NCBI GenBank assembly: GCA_035575035.1
Contig: DATLYH010000310.1
Span: forward strand, 1-33,928
DNA from: DATLYH01 sp035575035
GTDB lineage: Bacteria; Planctomycetota; Planctomycetia; Gemmatales; Gemmataceae
Direction: 5' to 3'
Length of the DNA: 33,928 nt
Shown here: positions 25,910-33,928 of the stretch, piece after piece
Position numbering within the stretch: the first letter of the stretch is position 1
How the letters are laid out: the number at the start of each line of letters is the position of its first letter
The notes under the pieces: model-generated
Told to the model about the DNA's origin: nothing
Seen by the model: only the letters and a program-made list of their open reading frames with translations
The model's database searches: none
Translations under genes and position numbers: made by a program

Positions 25910-26722
25910 ATGGAAACCGATCTGTCCGGCCGGGTGGTGCTGGTGACGGGGGCCTCGGGCGGCATCGGCGGCGAGGTGGTGCGGGCATTTGTCCGCGAAG
26001 GGGCCCGCGTGGTCGCCCACTTCGGCGAGCACGGCGACCGGGCCCAGGCGCTGGCGAACGAACTTGGTCCGGCTTGCGTGCCGCTCGGCGCCGACCTGAC
26101 CCTCGAGGCCGAAGTTGAACGCCTCTTCGCCGAGATCGAGGTCGGGCTGGGGCCGGTCGAAGTCCTGGTGGCCAACGCCGGGCTGTGGCCGGCCGACGAC
26201 GTGCCGCTGGAGCGGATGACCCTCAAGCAGTGGCACGCCACGCTCGACGCCAACCTCACTTCCGTCTTCCTCTGCGCCCGCGAGTTCTTCCGTGGCATCA
26301 TCCGACACGGCTTGATTGATCCGGCCGCGGTACTGGTCGGCTCGACGGCGGCGCTTTTCGGCGAGGCCGGCCATGCCGACTATGCCGCCGCCAAGGCGGC
26401 CGTGACTTACGGGCTGGCCCGGAGTCTGAAGAACGAGATTGCTCGGCTGGCGCCGCGGGGGCGAGTCAACGTGGTCTGCCCCGGCTGGACGTTCACCCCG
26501 ATGACGCAAGCACTGGCCGACGACCCGGAGCGGGTCCGGCGAGTGCTGCAAACGGTACCGCTGCGCAAGGTCGGCCGGCCCGCCGACGTGGCGATGGCGG
26601 TTCTTTATCTGGCGTCGTCGCGGCTGGCGGGCCACGTCAGCGGCCAGATCCTCACCGTGGCCGGCGGCATGGAAGGGCGCGTCCTCTACGAGAAGGACGA
26701 GATCGACCCGGACAAGGCGTGA
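25910..26722 (+). CDS. Short-chain dehydrogenase/reductase (FabG-like)
   Basis: An NAD(P)-dependent oxidoreductase (270 aa) of the classical SDR type. The dinucleotide motif TGASGGIG is at 13-20, NAG at 89-91, Asn114, and the catalytic Ser145, Tyr158 and Lys162 (ADYAAAK) are all in place. The C-terminal region GHVSGQILTVAGGM matches 3-oxoacyl-ACP reductases and related enzymes, so a fatty-acid or secondary-alcohol substrate is likely, but not fixed. No fatty-acid synthesis gene is adjacent. It precedes the transketolase cluster, with 176 bases between and a separate promoter candidate, so co-regulation is uncertain. Confidence 0.92.
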   Translation: METDLSGRVVLVTGASGGIGGEVVRAFVREGARVVAHFGEHGDRAQALANELGPACVPLGADLTLEAEVERLFAEIEVGLGPVEVLVANAGLWPADDVPLERMTLKQWHATLDANLTSVFLCAREFFRGIIRHGLIDPAAVLVGSTAALFGEAGHADYAAAKAAVTYGLARSLKNEIARLAPRGRVNVVCPGWTFTPMTQALADDPERVRRVLQTVPLRKVGRPADVAMAVLYLASSRLAGHVSGQILTVAGGMEGRVLYEKDEIDPDKA

Positions 26723-26807
26723 GCATCGAGCGGCGGTGCGGTCCCCGGCGCGCCTGCCCGCCGGATCCGGGTTGAGTGTGATTGCGCCGTCCTTCGAGGC
26801 CGGGGGC

Positions 26808-26836
26808 TTGGCTTGGTCCCGCCCGCGCGGTATCCT
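26808..26836 (+). promoter_or_regulatory. Candidate promoter for the transketolase cluster
   Basis: TTGGCT (26808-26813) and TATCCT (26831-26836) are separated by exactly 17 bases, 63 bases before the GTG start of the transketolase N-half. This is the best-spaced sigma-70-like pair in the window. Confidence 0.45.
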
Positions 26837-26898
26837 CTCATCTTCGGCCGGGCTGCTGCCGGCCAGGCGGATATCGCAACTAATCCGGAGGCTCAACC

Positions 26899-27735
26899 GT
26901 GCCAGCGACCTCCCCATCTCCTGCGCTCGCCGAGCTGCAAGCCAAAGCCCGGAACATCCGCAAAGGGATCATCACCAGCACCACGACGGCCGGTTCCGGC
27001 CATCCAACGTCGTCGCTGTCCGGCGTGGAAATCGCGGTGGCCCTCTACTTCGGCGGCATCCTCCGCTACGACCCGAAGAACCCGCAGTGGCCGCAGCGCG
27101 ACCGCTTCATCCTCAGCAAGGGGCATGCGGCCCCCCTGCTGTACGCCGTGCTCGCCGAGGCCGGCTACTTCTCCCCTGACCTGCTGCCGAGCCTGCGCAA
27201 GCTCGGCAGCCCCCTGGAAGGCCACCCCAACATGCGCCGGCTGCCCGGCGTCGAGGCCTCGACCGGCTCGCTCGGCCAAGGCCTGTCGATCGGCATTGGC
27301 CACGCCCTGGCCGCCCGGCTGGATGGCCGCGATTCGCGTGTTTATGTCCTGCTGGGCGACGGCGAGATCAACGAGGGACAGGTCTGGGAAGCGGCCATGG
27401 CGGCGGCCAAGTTCAAGTTGGACAACCTGGTGGCGATCATTGATCAAAACGGCTACCAGCAGACCGGCCCCACCGCCGAGGTGCTCGACCTGCGGCCGCT
27501 GGCGCCGCGCTGGCAGGCGTTTGGCTGGTTCGTGCAGGAGATCAACGGCCACGATCTGAACGAGGTGCTGGCGGCGTTTCATCAAGCGGCCCAAACCAAG
27601 GGGCGGCCCAGTGTGATTATCGCCCACACCATCAAGGGCTACCCGATCCAGGGCCTGCTGAGCAGCGATCCCAACCACCACGGCAAACCGCTGACGCCGG
27701 CGGAAGCGGAGAAGGCGCTGGCGATGCTGGGTTAG
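26899..27735 (+). CDS. Transketolase, N-terminal subunit
   Basis: The thiamine-pyrophosphate-binding half (278 aa) of a split transketolase, which moves two-carbon units between sugar phosphates in the non-oxidative pentose phosphate pathway. Visible features: GSGHPTSSLS near residue 34, KGHAAPLLYAVL, the TPP-magnesium motif GDGEINEGQVWEA with Asp154, and NHHGKPL near the end. The GTG at 26899 is supported by GGAGG upstream. The C-terminal half is encoded at 28883, with an unrelated membrane protein between the two, unlike the directly adjacent layout that is usual for split transketolases. A 1-deoxyxylulose-5-phosphate synthase is excluded because that enzyme is a single chain. Confidence 0.93.
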   Translation: MPATSPSPALAELQAKARNIRKGIITSTTTAGSGHPTSSLSGVEIAVALYFGGILRYDPKNPQWPQRDRFILSKGHAAPLLYAVLAEAGYFSPDLLPSLRKLGSPLEGHPNMRRLPGVEASTGSLGQGLSIGIGHALAARLDGRDSRVYVLLGDGEINEGQVWEAAMAAAKFKLDNLVAIIDQNGYQQTGPTAEVLDLRPLAPRWQAFGWFVQEINGHDLNEVLAAFHQAAQTKGRPSVIIAHTIKGYPIQGLLSSDPNHHGKPLTPAEAEKALAMLG

Positions 27736-27763
27736 TCGGCCTTGCGGCCCCATCGAGGCGATC

Positions 27764-28876
27764 ATGGGAATGGTGCGCGTGTGTCCCAACGGACACCGAA
27801 TGTGGGTCGATGACGCCCGTGGCGCCGAGGTTGTCTGCTCGGTGTGCCAGGCGGTCGTCCCGGATGCGCCCACCCCCGGCCCATCGGCCGCAGCCGCCGC
27901 GCTGTCCCCAGCCACCGCCGACGCCGGGTCCGCGCGGACCGGCATCCTGGTCTGCCCGAGCGGGCACCGCATCTGGCTGGACGACGACCGCGGGCAGAAG
28001 GTCATCTGCTCCGTGTGCAGCAAGGTTGTGCGGGAGGAGATGGCACCCGCTGAGATGGAAGGCCCTCCGAGCATCCCGCTGGGCGTCGGCATGCCGCTGC
28101 CCGAGGACCGGCCCACTCGGGGGCTCATGGCGGTCCGTCAGGGGCTGGCGTGGCACTACGCCCGGGTGCTCATCCACCTCCTGTGCATCGAGGCCGTGAT
28201 GATCGGTGTCATCCTCACCACGGTGGCGGACCAGTTCGAGGCGGTCAAGGATCTCCACAACGCTGTCCTGACCATCGCCGCTCTCGTGGTGACCGTGGTT
28301 TACTTTGGGCTGGCCACGGCGCTGGGCATCGTCGGTTCGGTCCTCTGCCTGGGCGCTCCACCCGAGGCAAGGGCCCGGAAGTTCATCGCGGCGTCGATCA
28401 TCCTGGATTTGGTGCAGGTGGCCGTCTTCCTGGCAAGCGAATTCCTGGCGCCGGCGGGCTTGCTGACGGTGCAGCCCGGCGAGGCAGCCATCGATCTGAC
28501 GCCCCTGGTGCAGCGGACTTCTTACCTAGTACCGGCCCTGGCGGCCTGGGCGTTCTTCATGGTCTTCCTGCGGCGGCTGGCTCTCCATCTCGGGGAATAC
28601 CCGGCCGCGGACGAGGCACGCTCGCTGCTTGGGCTGGGGCTGCTCCTGGGATTGATCTTCCTCGGCGTGGGCAGTCCCGTGCTGCTGACGGCCCTGCTGA
28701 CAGTCCTGCTCCTGAGCGGTCTGCTGGCTTGCCTGGGATTGCTTGTTCCAATCATCCTGATCTTTGTGCTGGTTTATGCCGTCCTCAAGTTCTACCTCCG
28801 CCTCATCGCCTTGCTCGGCATGCTGCGGCAAGCGATCGGCGCGAAGGTAAAGGTGGAGGTCCGCCTTCCTGGGTGA
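27764..28876 (+). CDS. Multi-pass membrane protein with two zinc-ribbon-like motifs
   Basis: A 370-residue protein. The N-terminus has two similar units, CPNGHRMWVDDARG..VVCSVC (about 7-28) and CPSGHRIWLDDDRG..VICSVC (about 63-84), each with a Cys pair that could bind zinc. The rest holds about six hydrophobic segments from residue 130 to 350 (MIGVILTTVA, TIAALVVTVVYFGLATALGIVGSVL, LLLGLIFLGVGSPVLLTALL and others), ending in a short basic tail. No known family is recognised. It sits between the two transketolase halves, 28 bases after the first and 6 before the second, so is probably in the same operon. ATG 27764 or 27770 may be used. Confidence 0.8.
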   Translation: MGMVRVCPNGHRMWVDDARGAEVVCSVCQAVVPDAPTPGPSAAAAALSPATADAGSARTGILVCPSGHRIWLDDDRGQKVICSVCSKVVREEMAPAEMEGPPSIPLGVGMPLPEDRPTRGLMAVRQGLAWHYARVLIHLLCIEAVMIGVILTTVADQFEAVKDLHNAVLTIAALVVTVVYFGLATALGIVGSVLCLGAPPEARARKFIAASIILDLVQVAVFLASEFLAPAGLLTVQPGEAAIDLTPLVQRTSYLVPALAAWAFFMVFLRRLALHLGEYPAADEARSLLGLGLLLGLIFLGVGSPVLLTALLTVLLLSGLLACLGLLVPIILIFVLVYAVLKFYLRLIALLGMLRQAIGAKVKVEVRLPG

Positions 28877-28882
28877 ACAATC

Positions 28883-29830
28883 ATGAAACTCGGCAAATCG
28901 ACGCGTGAGGCGTTCGGACTGGCCCTGGCCAAGCTCGGTGAGGAGTACTCCGACGTTGTTGTTCTCGACGGCGACGTCCACAACTCGACGCGTACCGAGC
29001 ACTTCGCCAAGAAGTTCCCGGAACGGTTCTTCAACGTCGGCATCGCCGAGTCGGACCTGGTCGGCATCGCCTCCGGCCTGGCGGCGTCGGGGAAGCGGGC
29101 CTGGGTGGCCAGCTTCGCCTGCTTCATCATGTGTAATGCCTATGATCAGCTCCGCATGTCGGTGGCGTTCCCCTGCCTGGACGTCAAGGTGGTCGGCACG
29201 CACGCCGGCATCAGTATCGGCGAGGATGGTCCGTCGCAGATGGGGATCGAGGATGTGTCGCTGGCCTGCTCGCTGCCGAACTTCACCGTGGTGGTGCCGG
29301 CTGACGAGCCGTCGGCGATGCAGGCGGTGCCGGCGCTGGCGCGACTCAAGACGCCCGCCTACCTCCGCGCCGGCCGGCCGAACGTGCCGCTGATTTATAC
29401 CAATGGCTGCCCTTTCCAGCTGGGCAAGGCGATCCAGCTCCGCGACGGTACCGACGTGACCCTGATCGCCAACGGTCTGATGGTGGCGGCGGCCCTGGAG
29501 GCGGCCGAGCGCCTCGCGGGGCAAGGAGTGCGGGCCCGGGTGCTCGACATGCACACCGTCAAGCCGCTGGACGATGCGGCCGTGCTGGCAGCGGCGCGGG
29601 AGACCGGCCGGATTGTGGTGGCCGAGGAGCACCTGCTGCATGGCGGGCTGGGCAGTGCCGTGGCGATGTCGGCGGCCCACCAGCACCCGGTGCCGATGCG
29701 CTTTGTCGGCCTGCGCGACACCTTCGCCGAGTCGGGCACGCCCGAGGGCTTGCTGGCCAAGTATGGCCTGACCGCCAGCGACATCGTGCGTGAGGCGCTG
29801 GAATTGGTCGGCAAGAAAGGCCTGGCCTGA
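28883..29830 (+). CDS. Transketolase, C-terminal subunit
   Basis: The second half (315 aa) of the split transketolase. It carries the pyrimidine-binding region with the catalytic glutamate Glu56 (NVGIAESDLVG) and the C-terminal transketolase domain (TVKPLDDAAVL, VVAEEHLLHGGLGSAVA). It must pair with the product of 26899-27735 to form an active site. It begins 6 bases after the membrane-protein gene stop. The downstream 109 bases hold a CTGAGG/CCTCAG mini-hairpin just after the stop but no gene I would support. Confidence 0.93.
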   Translation: MKLGKSTREAFGLALAKLGEEYSDVVVLDGDVHNSTRTEHFAKKFPERFFNVGIAESDLVGIASGLAASGKRAWVASFACFIMCNAYDQLRMSVAFPCLDVKVVGTHAGISIGEDGPSQMGIEDVSLACSLPNFTVVVPADEPSAMQAVPALARLKTPAYLRAGRPNVPLIYTNGCPFQLGKAIQLRDGTDVTLIANGLMVAAALEAAERLAGQGVRARVLDMHTVKPLDDAAVLAAARETGRIVVAEEHLLHGGLGSAVAMSAAHQHPVPMRFVGLRDTFAESGTPEGLLAKYGLTASDIVREALELVGKKGLA

Positions 29831-29939
29831 GGGATCGGCAAAGCCTCAGCCCAACGGGGTGGACAGACCTGGACCGGCGCTCACTTCTTGACGGGGGTGA
29901 AGACCAGCGCCCGGCGCGACTGCATCGGCCGGCGCCGCT

Positions 29940-30878
29940 TCAGGTGCCCGGGATCAGACAGGACTGGATGGCCCGGGCCAACTCCCGCCGCACTGGCGAG
30001 ACATGGGCCCCGCGCTTCCACAGGAAGCCGACGCGGGCCGTGCCGAACCAGCGCCGCAGTGGCCGCACACCCAGCCCCTGGTAGAGATGGCCCCGCGCAA
30101 TCCCCAGGGTGATTCCCACGCCCAGCCCGGCTCGCACGCAGGAGAGGGTGTACTCGTCGCTGCTGGTCTCCACAGCAACCTGGGCGGCGTCGGCCAGGTC
30201 ATAACGGTGCAATACCTCCTGAACCCGGTGGCGCGAATAGGCGCCCGGCTCTCCGAGGACGAGGGGATACTGGACAATCCGATGGAGGTGCAGGGCGCGC
30301 TGGCGCAGCAGCGGGTGCCGTGCCGGCGTGATCAGGAGATAATCCACCTGGCCGGCCGGCTCGAAGGTCACGGCCCCGGAGCGGGGACTGTCCGGCCCCG
30401 GCTCCAGGGTGAACGCGAGGTCGGCCTCATCCCGGAGGACGTGCGGCTCGACTTCGAGGATGCCGGTGTAGAAAACCCGCAGTCGGACGCGCGGATAGCG
30501 GCGCTGGAACCGGCGCAGCGCCCGGCTGATCGGATCGACGAGCACGCGCAGGTTGGTGACCAGGGTGATCTGTTCCGGCACAGCGCCGTCTTCCTGTTGC
30601 AGGACCTCGCGGGTCGAGTCGAGCGCGGCCAGCAGCGGCCGGATCATCGCCAGCAGCCGCTCGCCCTGCGTCGTCGGCCGGACGCCGTGGCCGTGCCGCT
30701 CCAGCAAGCGAACGCCATAGTGCCGCTCCAGGGCCTGAATCTGCTCCCAGACCGCGGGGCTGGTCAACAGTAGCGCCCGGGCCGCCGCGGCATAGCCCCC
30801 ACGCTGGCACACCTCGCAGAAACTGCGGAGCTGTTGCAGGCCCAGTTCCTTGTAAGGCCGGCGGGCACGATCAGGCAT
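29940..30878 (-). CDS. LysR-family transcriptional regulator
   Basis: A 312-residue one-component regulator. A winged helix-turn-helix lies at about residues 13-72 (LQQLRSFCEVCQRGGYAAAARALLLTS.. ALERHYGVRLLER), followed by the substrate-binding, periplasmic-protein-like effector domain (about 100-300). The effector is unknown; the effector domain broadly resembles CysB/Cbl types, but not enough to name one. It is divergent from the DUF1559 gene, with 224 bases between; this spacer holds a nested inverted repeat at 30901-30931 that could be its operator. Because of the AT-rich AACTATCTAATAT before the ATG, a -10 region is plausible. A ribosome-binding site is not obvious. Confidence 0.9.
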   Translation of the reverse strand: MPDRARRPYKELGLQQLRSFCEVCQRGGYAAAARALLLTSPAVWEQIQALERHYGVRLLERHGHGVRPTTQGERLLAMIRPLLAALDSTREVLQQEDGAVPEQITLVTNLRVLVDPISRALRRFQRRYPRVRLRVFYTGILEVEPHVLRDEADLAFTLEPGPDSPRSGAVTFEPAGQVDYLLITPARHPLLRQRALHLHRIVQYPLVLGEPGAYSRHRVQEVLHRYDLADAAQVAVETSSDEYTLSCVRAGLGVGITLGIARGHLYQGLGVRPLRRWFGTARVGFLWKRGAHVSPVRRELARAIQSCLIPGT

Positions 30879-30900
30879 GACGCACCGATATTAGATAGTT

Positions 30901-30931
30901 CTGAATGTCCATTCGTGAATCGCAAATTCAG
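30901..30931. promoter_or_regulatory. Candidate LysR operator
   Basis: CTGAAT (30901-30906) and ATTCAG (30926-30931) surround the palindrome ATTCGTGAAT (30911-30920). The layout resembles the dyad sites of LysR regulators and lies just upstream of the regulator itself. The outer arms are one base off perfect symmetry. Confidence 0.45.
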
Positions 30932-31102
30932 TTTAACGACCTGTCCGGGTAGGATTCAACCACCATGCGGGGGGTGCGCTGCCAGGAGGCGGCGTGATGG
31001 TGCGGGAAGAGAGAAAAGCGAGAGCGGTGCTCTGCCCAGCCCCGGGCGAAGTCGGATAGAAGTCATTCGGCCTTTTCTCGTACCTCTCAGGAGAAGTCTA
31101 CC

Positions 31103-32017
31103 ATGCTCTCCCGTCTTTCCACTCGGCGGACCGCGTTCACCTTGATTGAGCTGTTGGTGGTAATCGCCATCATCGCCATCCTGATTGCGCTCTTGCTGCC
31201 GGCGGTGCAGAAGGTCCGCGAGGCCGCCAACCGGACGCGATGCCTGAACAACCTCAAGCAGATCGCGGTGGCACTGCACAACTATCATGACCAGCACGGG
31301 AGTCTACCGCCCGGCGAGGTAAGCAGCGATGGGAACAGCCGAAACCGCAACTGGGTCTGGAGCGCGGTGATCCTGCCGTATGTGGAACAATCGGCACTGC
31401 ACAGCCAGCTGCAGGTCAAGGGGCAAACGACCACCAACAACGATGTCCCCCTCCCCAGCGCGTCCCCGCTGGTGCAGACCCCCATTCCGATTTATATCTG
31501 CCCCGCCGATACCGGCCCGCTGATCAACTTTCGTCTCGGTGATTACGCCAAGCTTAATTACCCGATCAGCAAGATTCTCTGCTTCGTCAACACGAAAACC
31601 CGGCTACTCGACATCCGCGATGGCACCAGCAACACGCTGCTGGTAGGGGAACGAGCAAGCCCCAATGGTGGCGTCCCGTTTCTTCACAGCGGCGCTGTCT
31701 GGCCGGGGCGCTGGGCCACGAATAATTCCTATGCCTTTGAACCGGGGTTCATGAACGTCTCCATGCGTGCGGATGCATTCACTGCCAGCGGCACTTGCTG
31801 CGTCAGTGCCAACGACCCAAACGACATCCGAAGTGCGACCAACAGCATGCACCCGGGAGGCGCCCACTTCGCCTTCTGCGACGGTTCCGCCCGGTTCATC
31901 CGCGAATCGATTGCGTACTATCCGGCCAACCTCGCCCACGATGACGACCGTCAGGACTTCCTCTTCAACAACCTTTATCACCCGAAAGATGGACGCGTGC
32001 TCCCAGGCGACTTCTAA
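31103..32017 (+). CDS. DUF1559 prepilin-like protein
   Basis: A planctomycete-expanded family with a type IV pilin-like N-terminus (304 aa). Residues 1-30 contain the methylation motif TAFTLIELLVVIAIIAIL, with Ala instead of Gly before the cleavage site. The C-terminal part has the DUF1559 H-x9-DG signature (HPGGAHFAFCDGS). The mature protein would be anchored or exported by a type II/IV-like system; its true function is unknown. ATG 31103 has AGGAGA upstream. The lipoprotein gene follows after 61 bases, the usual partner in these genomes. Confidence 0.93.
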   Translation: MLSRLSTRRTAFTLIELLVVIAIIAILIALLLPAVQKVREAANRTRCLNNLKQIAVALHNYHDQHGSLPPGEVSSDGNSRNRNWVWSAVILPYVEQSALHSQLQVKGQTTTNNDVPLPSASPLVQTPIPIYICPADTGPLINFRLGDYAKLNYPISKILCFVNTKTRLLDIRDGTSNTLLVGERASPNGGVPFLHSGAVWPGRWATNNSYAFEPGFMNVSMRADAFTASGTCCVSANDPNDIRSATNSMHPGGAHFAFCDGSARFIRESIAYYPANLAHDDDRQDFLFNNLYHPKDGRVLPGDF

Positions 32018-32078
32018 ACCGGGACCCGAGGCGGAGAACCGGTGCGGATGAACCCCGTCCCATTCGGGGAGTTGTGCG

Positions 32079-32591
32079 ATGGTGAAACTTCTTGGCAGAG
32101 TAAGTATCGGACTGTGGCTGGCGCTAGTCAGCGGCTTGGTCAGCGGCTGCGGCGCGAATCCTTACCGGATGGCGCCGGTGCGCGGGCGGGTGACCTGCAA
32201 CGGAAAACCGGCCACCGGGGGCGTGATCAAATTCCTACCGATAGACGCCCCCGAAAAGACAGGCCGCAAACCGGGCCACACTGGGCACCCATCCAGCGGC
32301 ACGGTCGGCGAAGACGGCAGTTTCACCCTGACTTCCATGGACGGAAAGTCGGGCCCCGGCGCTCTGATCGGCCCTCACAAGGTCGTCTTTGAGGCGCCGC
32401 CGACCCGGCGTCCCACGCTCAGTGCCGACGATCGGTCGGTCATGTCGCCCGAGGAAATCAAGGCAGCGGAGGCCGAGCTGGCCCGCCGGCCGGTCTACCC
32501 GCCCCTGCCGTGCAGCACCACCATCACCCCAGGCGAAGTAGAGGTCAAGCCGGGCGACAACTATTTTGAATTCACCCTGCAGCCCAAATAA
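32079..32591 (+). CDS. Small lipoprotein, DUF1559-associated
   Basis: A 170-residue lipoprotein. The signal peptide ends in a lipobox LVSGC with lipidated Cys24. The mature part is a small beta-sandwich-like domain (RVTCNGKPATGGVIKFLP, GTVGEDGSFTLTS, GPHKVVFEAP), similar to the carboxypeptidase-regulatory-like proteins that often follow DUF1559 genes in planctomycetes. No catalytic residues are evident. It probably faces the periplasm at the inner or outer membrane. A GCGGACC/GGTCCGC hairpin follows the stop. Confidence 0.88.
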   Translation: MVKLLGRVSIGLWLALVSGLVSGCGANPYRMAPVRGRVTCNGKPATGGVIKFLPIDAPEKTGRKPGHTGHPSSGTVGEDGSFTLTSMDGKSGPGALIGPHKVVFEAPPTRRPTLSADDRSVMSPEEIKAAEAELARRPVYPPLPCSTTITPGEVEVKPGDNYFEFTLQPK

Positions 32592-32594
32592 ACG

Positions 32595-32616
32595 GCGGAC
32601 CACCGGCACGGTCCGC
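32595..32616 (+). terminator. Hairpin after the lipoprotein gene
   Basis: GCGGACC (32595-32601) pairs perfectly with GGTCCGC (32610-32616), 4 bases after the stop. No U-tract, so termination is tentative. Confidence 0.4.
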
Positions 32617-32665
32617 TAGGTTGGGAGTGAATCATCGCCCAGGTGACTTTGAAGAAAGGTGTCGA

Positions 32666-33928
32666 ATGACACATCCGAGGGCAGCATGGCGCGGCCGGGC
32701 AGGGGTGCTCGCGCTGGCAGGTCTGTTTCTGGTGGGTGGTCCAGCCGCGGCACAGCCGGCCCGCCCGTTCGAATGGCAAGAGGCCCGCCCGGAAAGCCAG
32801 GGCATGTCCGCCGAACGGCTTAACGCCCTCTGGAAAGACCTGGAGGCACGCCGCACCACTGGGTTGCTGATCATCCGCAACGACCGCATCGTCTTCGAGA
32901 AGTACGCCGCCGGCTGGGATGCTTCCCGGCCGCACTACACTGCTTCCATGGCCAAAGCGCTGGTCGGTGGCCTGGCGCTGGCGCTGGCCCTCGGCGACGG
33001 GCGCATCGCGCTGGACGACCCGGCCGCCAAGTACATCCCGCAATGGAAGGACGACCCGCGCAAGTCGAAGATCACGATCCGGCACCTTGGCTCACACACA
33101 TCCGGACTCGATGATTCCCGGCCGAACGAGGAGGCCAAATGGAAAGACGATTTCTGGAAGCGGCTCGACCCGCCGAACGACCCGTTCACCATCTCGCGCG
33201 ACCGGGCGCCGGTGCTGTTCGAGCCGGGCACCAAGTTCCATTACAGCAACCCCGGCATCGCCATGCTCAGCTACGCCGTCACCGCTGCATTGAAAGACGC
33301 CCCGCAGAAGGACCTCCGCACGCTGCTGCGTGAGCGGGTCATGCAGCCGATCGGCGTCCCCGACAAGGAGTGGTCAGTCGGTTATGGCAGGACCTTCACG
33401 GTGGACGGTCTGCCTCTGGTCGGCTCCTGGGGCGGCGGCAGCTATACGCCGCGGGCCACGGCCCGGGTCGCCCGCCTGATGCTCCGCGGCGGCGACTGGG
33501 AGGGCAAACAGCTCGTCAGCAAGGAGGCGGTACGCCTGACCACCGCCGACGCCGGCACTCCCGGTTTCGGTGGCATGGGCTGGTGGAGCAACAACGAGAG
33601 GAGGTACGCCAAGCTTCCCCAAGACGCCTTCTGGGGGGCCGGCGCCGGCCATCAGGTGGTGTTGATCGTGCCGAGCCGGAACCTGATCGCGGTGCGCAAC
33701 GGCGCCGAGCTGCGCCCCCAGCCCGAGTTCCACGACGCCCTCAACGCCGATCTGTTCGAGCCGCTGATGGAAGCGATCAGCGAGGCTCCGCCGAAGTCCG
33801 GCGCGGCCCCGTATCCGCCCAGCCGGCTCATTGCCCGGATCGACTGGGCCCCGAAGGAGACGATCATCCGCCGGGCGCCGGGCAGCGACAACTGGCCGCT
33901 CACCTGGGCGGACGACGGCCACCTCTAC
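32666..33928 (+). CDS. Serine beta-lactamase-like hydrolase with a second C-terminal domain, 3' end outside the window
   Basis: An exported serine hydrolase of the beta-lactamase/DD-peptidase (class C-like) superfamily, running off the right edge in frame (421 codons seen). A signal peptide occupies about 1-30. The nucleophile motif is Ser94-x-x-Lys97 (TASMAK), followed by the Tyr193-Ser-Asn motif (HYSNPG), and GAGAGHQVV in the place of the third motif. The fold ends at about residue 385; after it come RLIARIDWAPKETII and GSDNWPLTWADDGHLY, the beginning of a second domain that resembles a DUF4185-like propeller. Actual beta-lactamase activity is not implied; most planctomycete relatives are esterase- or peptidase-like. 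No ribosome-binding site better than GAAAGG is seen at the ATG. Confidence 0.88.
   Translation, partial: MTHPRAAWRGRAGVLALAGLFLVGGPAAAQPARPFEWQEARPESQGMSAERLNALWKDLEARRTTGLLIIRNDRIVFEKYAAGWDASRPHYTASMAKALVGGLALALALGDGRIALDDPAAKYIPQWKDDPRKSKITIRHLGSHTSGLDDSRPNEEAKWKDDFWKRLDPPNDPFTISRDRAPVLFEPGTKFHYSNPGIAMLSYAVTAALKDAPQKDLRTLLRERVMQPIGVPDKEWSVGYGRTFTVDGLPLVGSWGGGSYTPRATARVARLMLRGGDWEGKQLVSKEAVRLTTADAGTPGFGGMGWWSNNERRYAKLPQDAFWGAGAGHQVVLIVPSRNLIAVRNGAELRPQPEFHDALNADLFEPLMEAISEAPPKSGAAPYPPSRLIARIDWAPKETIIRRAPGSDNWPLTWADDGHLY

Noticed and set aside
29881..29925. Minus-strand 14-codon frame ending in TPVKK next to the LysR gene
   Set aside because: Looks like a protein C-terminus but its frame runs into the LysR gene without a start site; too short to support.
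32666..33928. Antibiotic-resistance beta-lactamase
   Set aside because: The SxxK and YSN motifs are shared by many esterases and peptidases of this superfamily, and the gene context is a normal planctomycete chromosome.

Overview
The window is high-GC bacterial DNA, densely coded on both strands, and its gene families point to a planctomycete, most likely of the Gemmataceae/Gemmatales type. The diagnostic families are a large secreted protein with a planctomycete-type dehydrogenase-like propeller, HEAT-like repeats and a C-terminal CxxCH haem domain; a DUF1559 prepilin-like protein with the H-x9-DG signature followed by a small lipoprotein; a secreted protein with about 21 WD40 repeats; and a long membrane-anchored protein with an anti-sigma-like N-terminus. 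No rRNA, tRNA, CRISPR array or transposase gene was seen.

Layout. 1-5.9 kb (+): alpha/beta hydrolase (open at the left edge), ABC-2 permease, receiver/HD-GYP protein, TauD-like dioxygenase and a DASS/SLC13 anion transporter. 5.9-8.4 kb (-): an 812-residue reverse transcriptase that I assign to the single-copy cellular 'rvt' family. 8.5-17.5 kb: the haem/propeller protein (+), a ferritin-like protein (-), the WD40 protein, a HAD phosphatase and glyA (+). 17.5-20 kb (-): a small conserved-looking protein and the membrane-anchored anti-sigma-like protein. 20.5-21.2 kb (+): a PP2C phosphatase. 21.3-25.6 kb (-): CBS protein, 2-oxoacid:ferredoxin oxidoreductase alpha/gamma and beta, and a zinc-ribbon/CBS protein. 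25.9-29.8 kb (+): SDR, transketolase N-half, a membrane protein, transketolase C-half. 29.9-30.9 kb (-): LysR regulator. 31.1-33.9 kb (+): DUF1559 protein, lipoprotein and a serine beta-lactamase-like protein with the start of a second domain, cut by the right edge.

The most unusual contents are two kinds of small dispersed palindromic element. One is built from tandem 7-base units facing each other as inverted repeats (231-307, 843-911, 1968-2120, 21796-21890). Two of these fill whole intergenic spacers and supply or touch the flanking stop and start codons, and one lies in frame inside the hydrolase. The other is a G/C-rich palindrome family, inserted in frame three times in the WD40 gene and once at the left edge of the hydrolase. 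With the rvt-type reverse transcriptase, these are the parts of the window that ordinary annotation would miss. No physical or functional link between the reverse transcriptase and the repeats is shown by the sequence.
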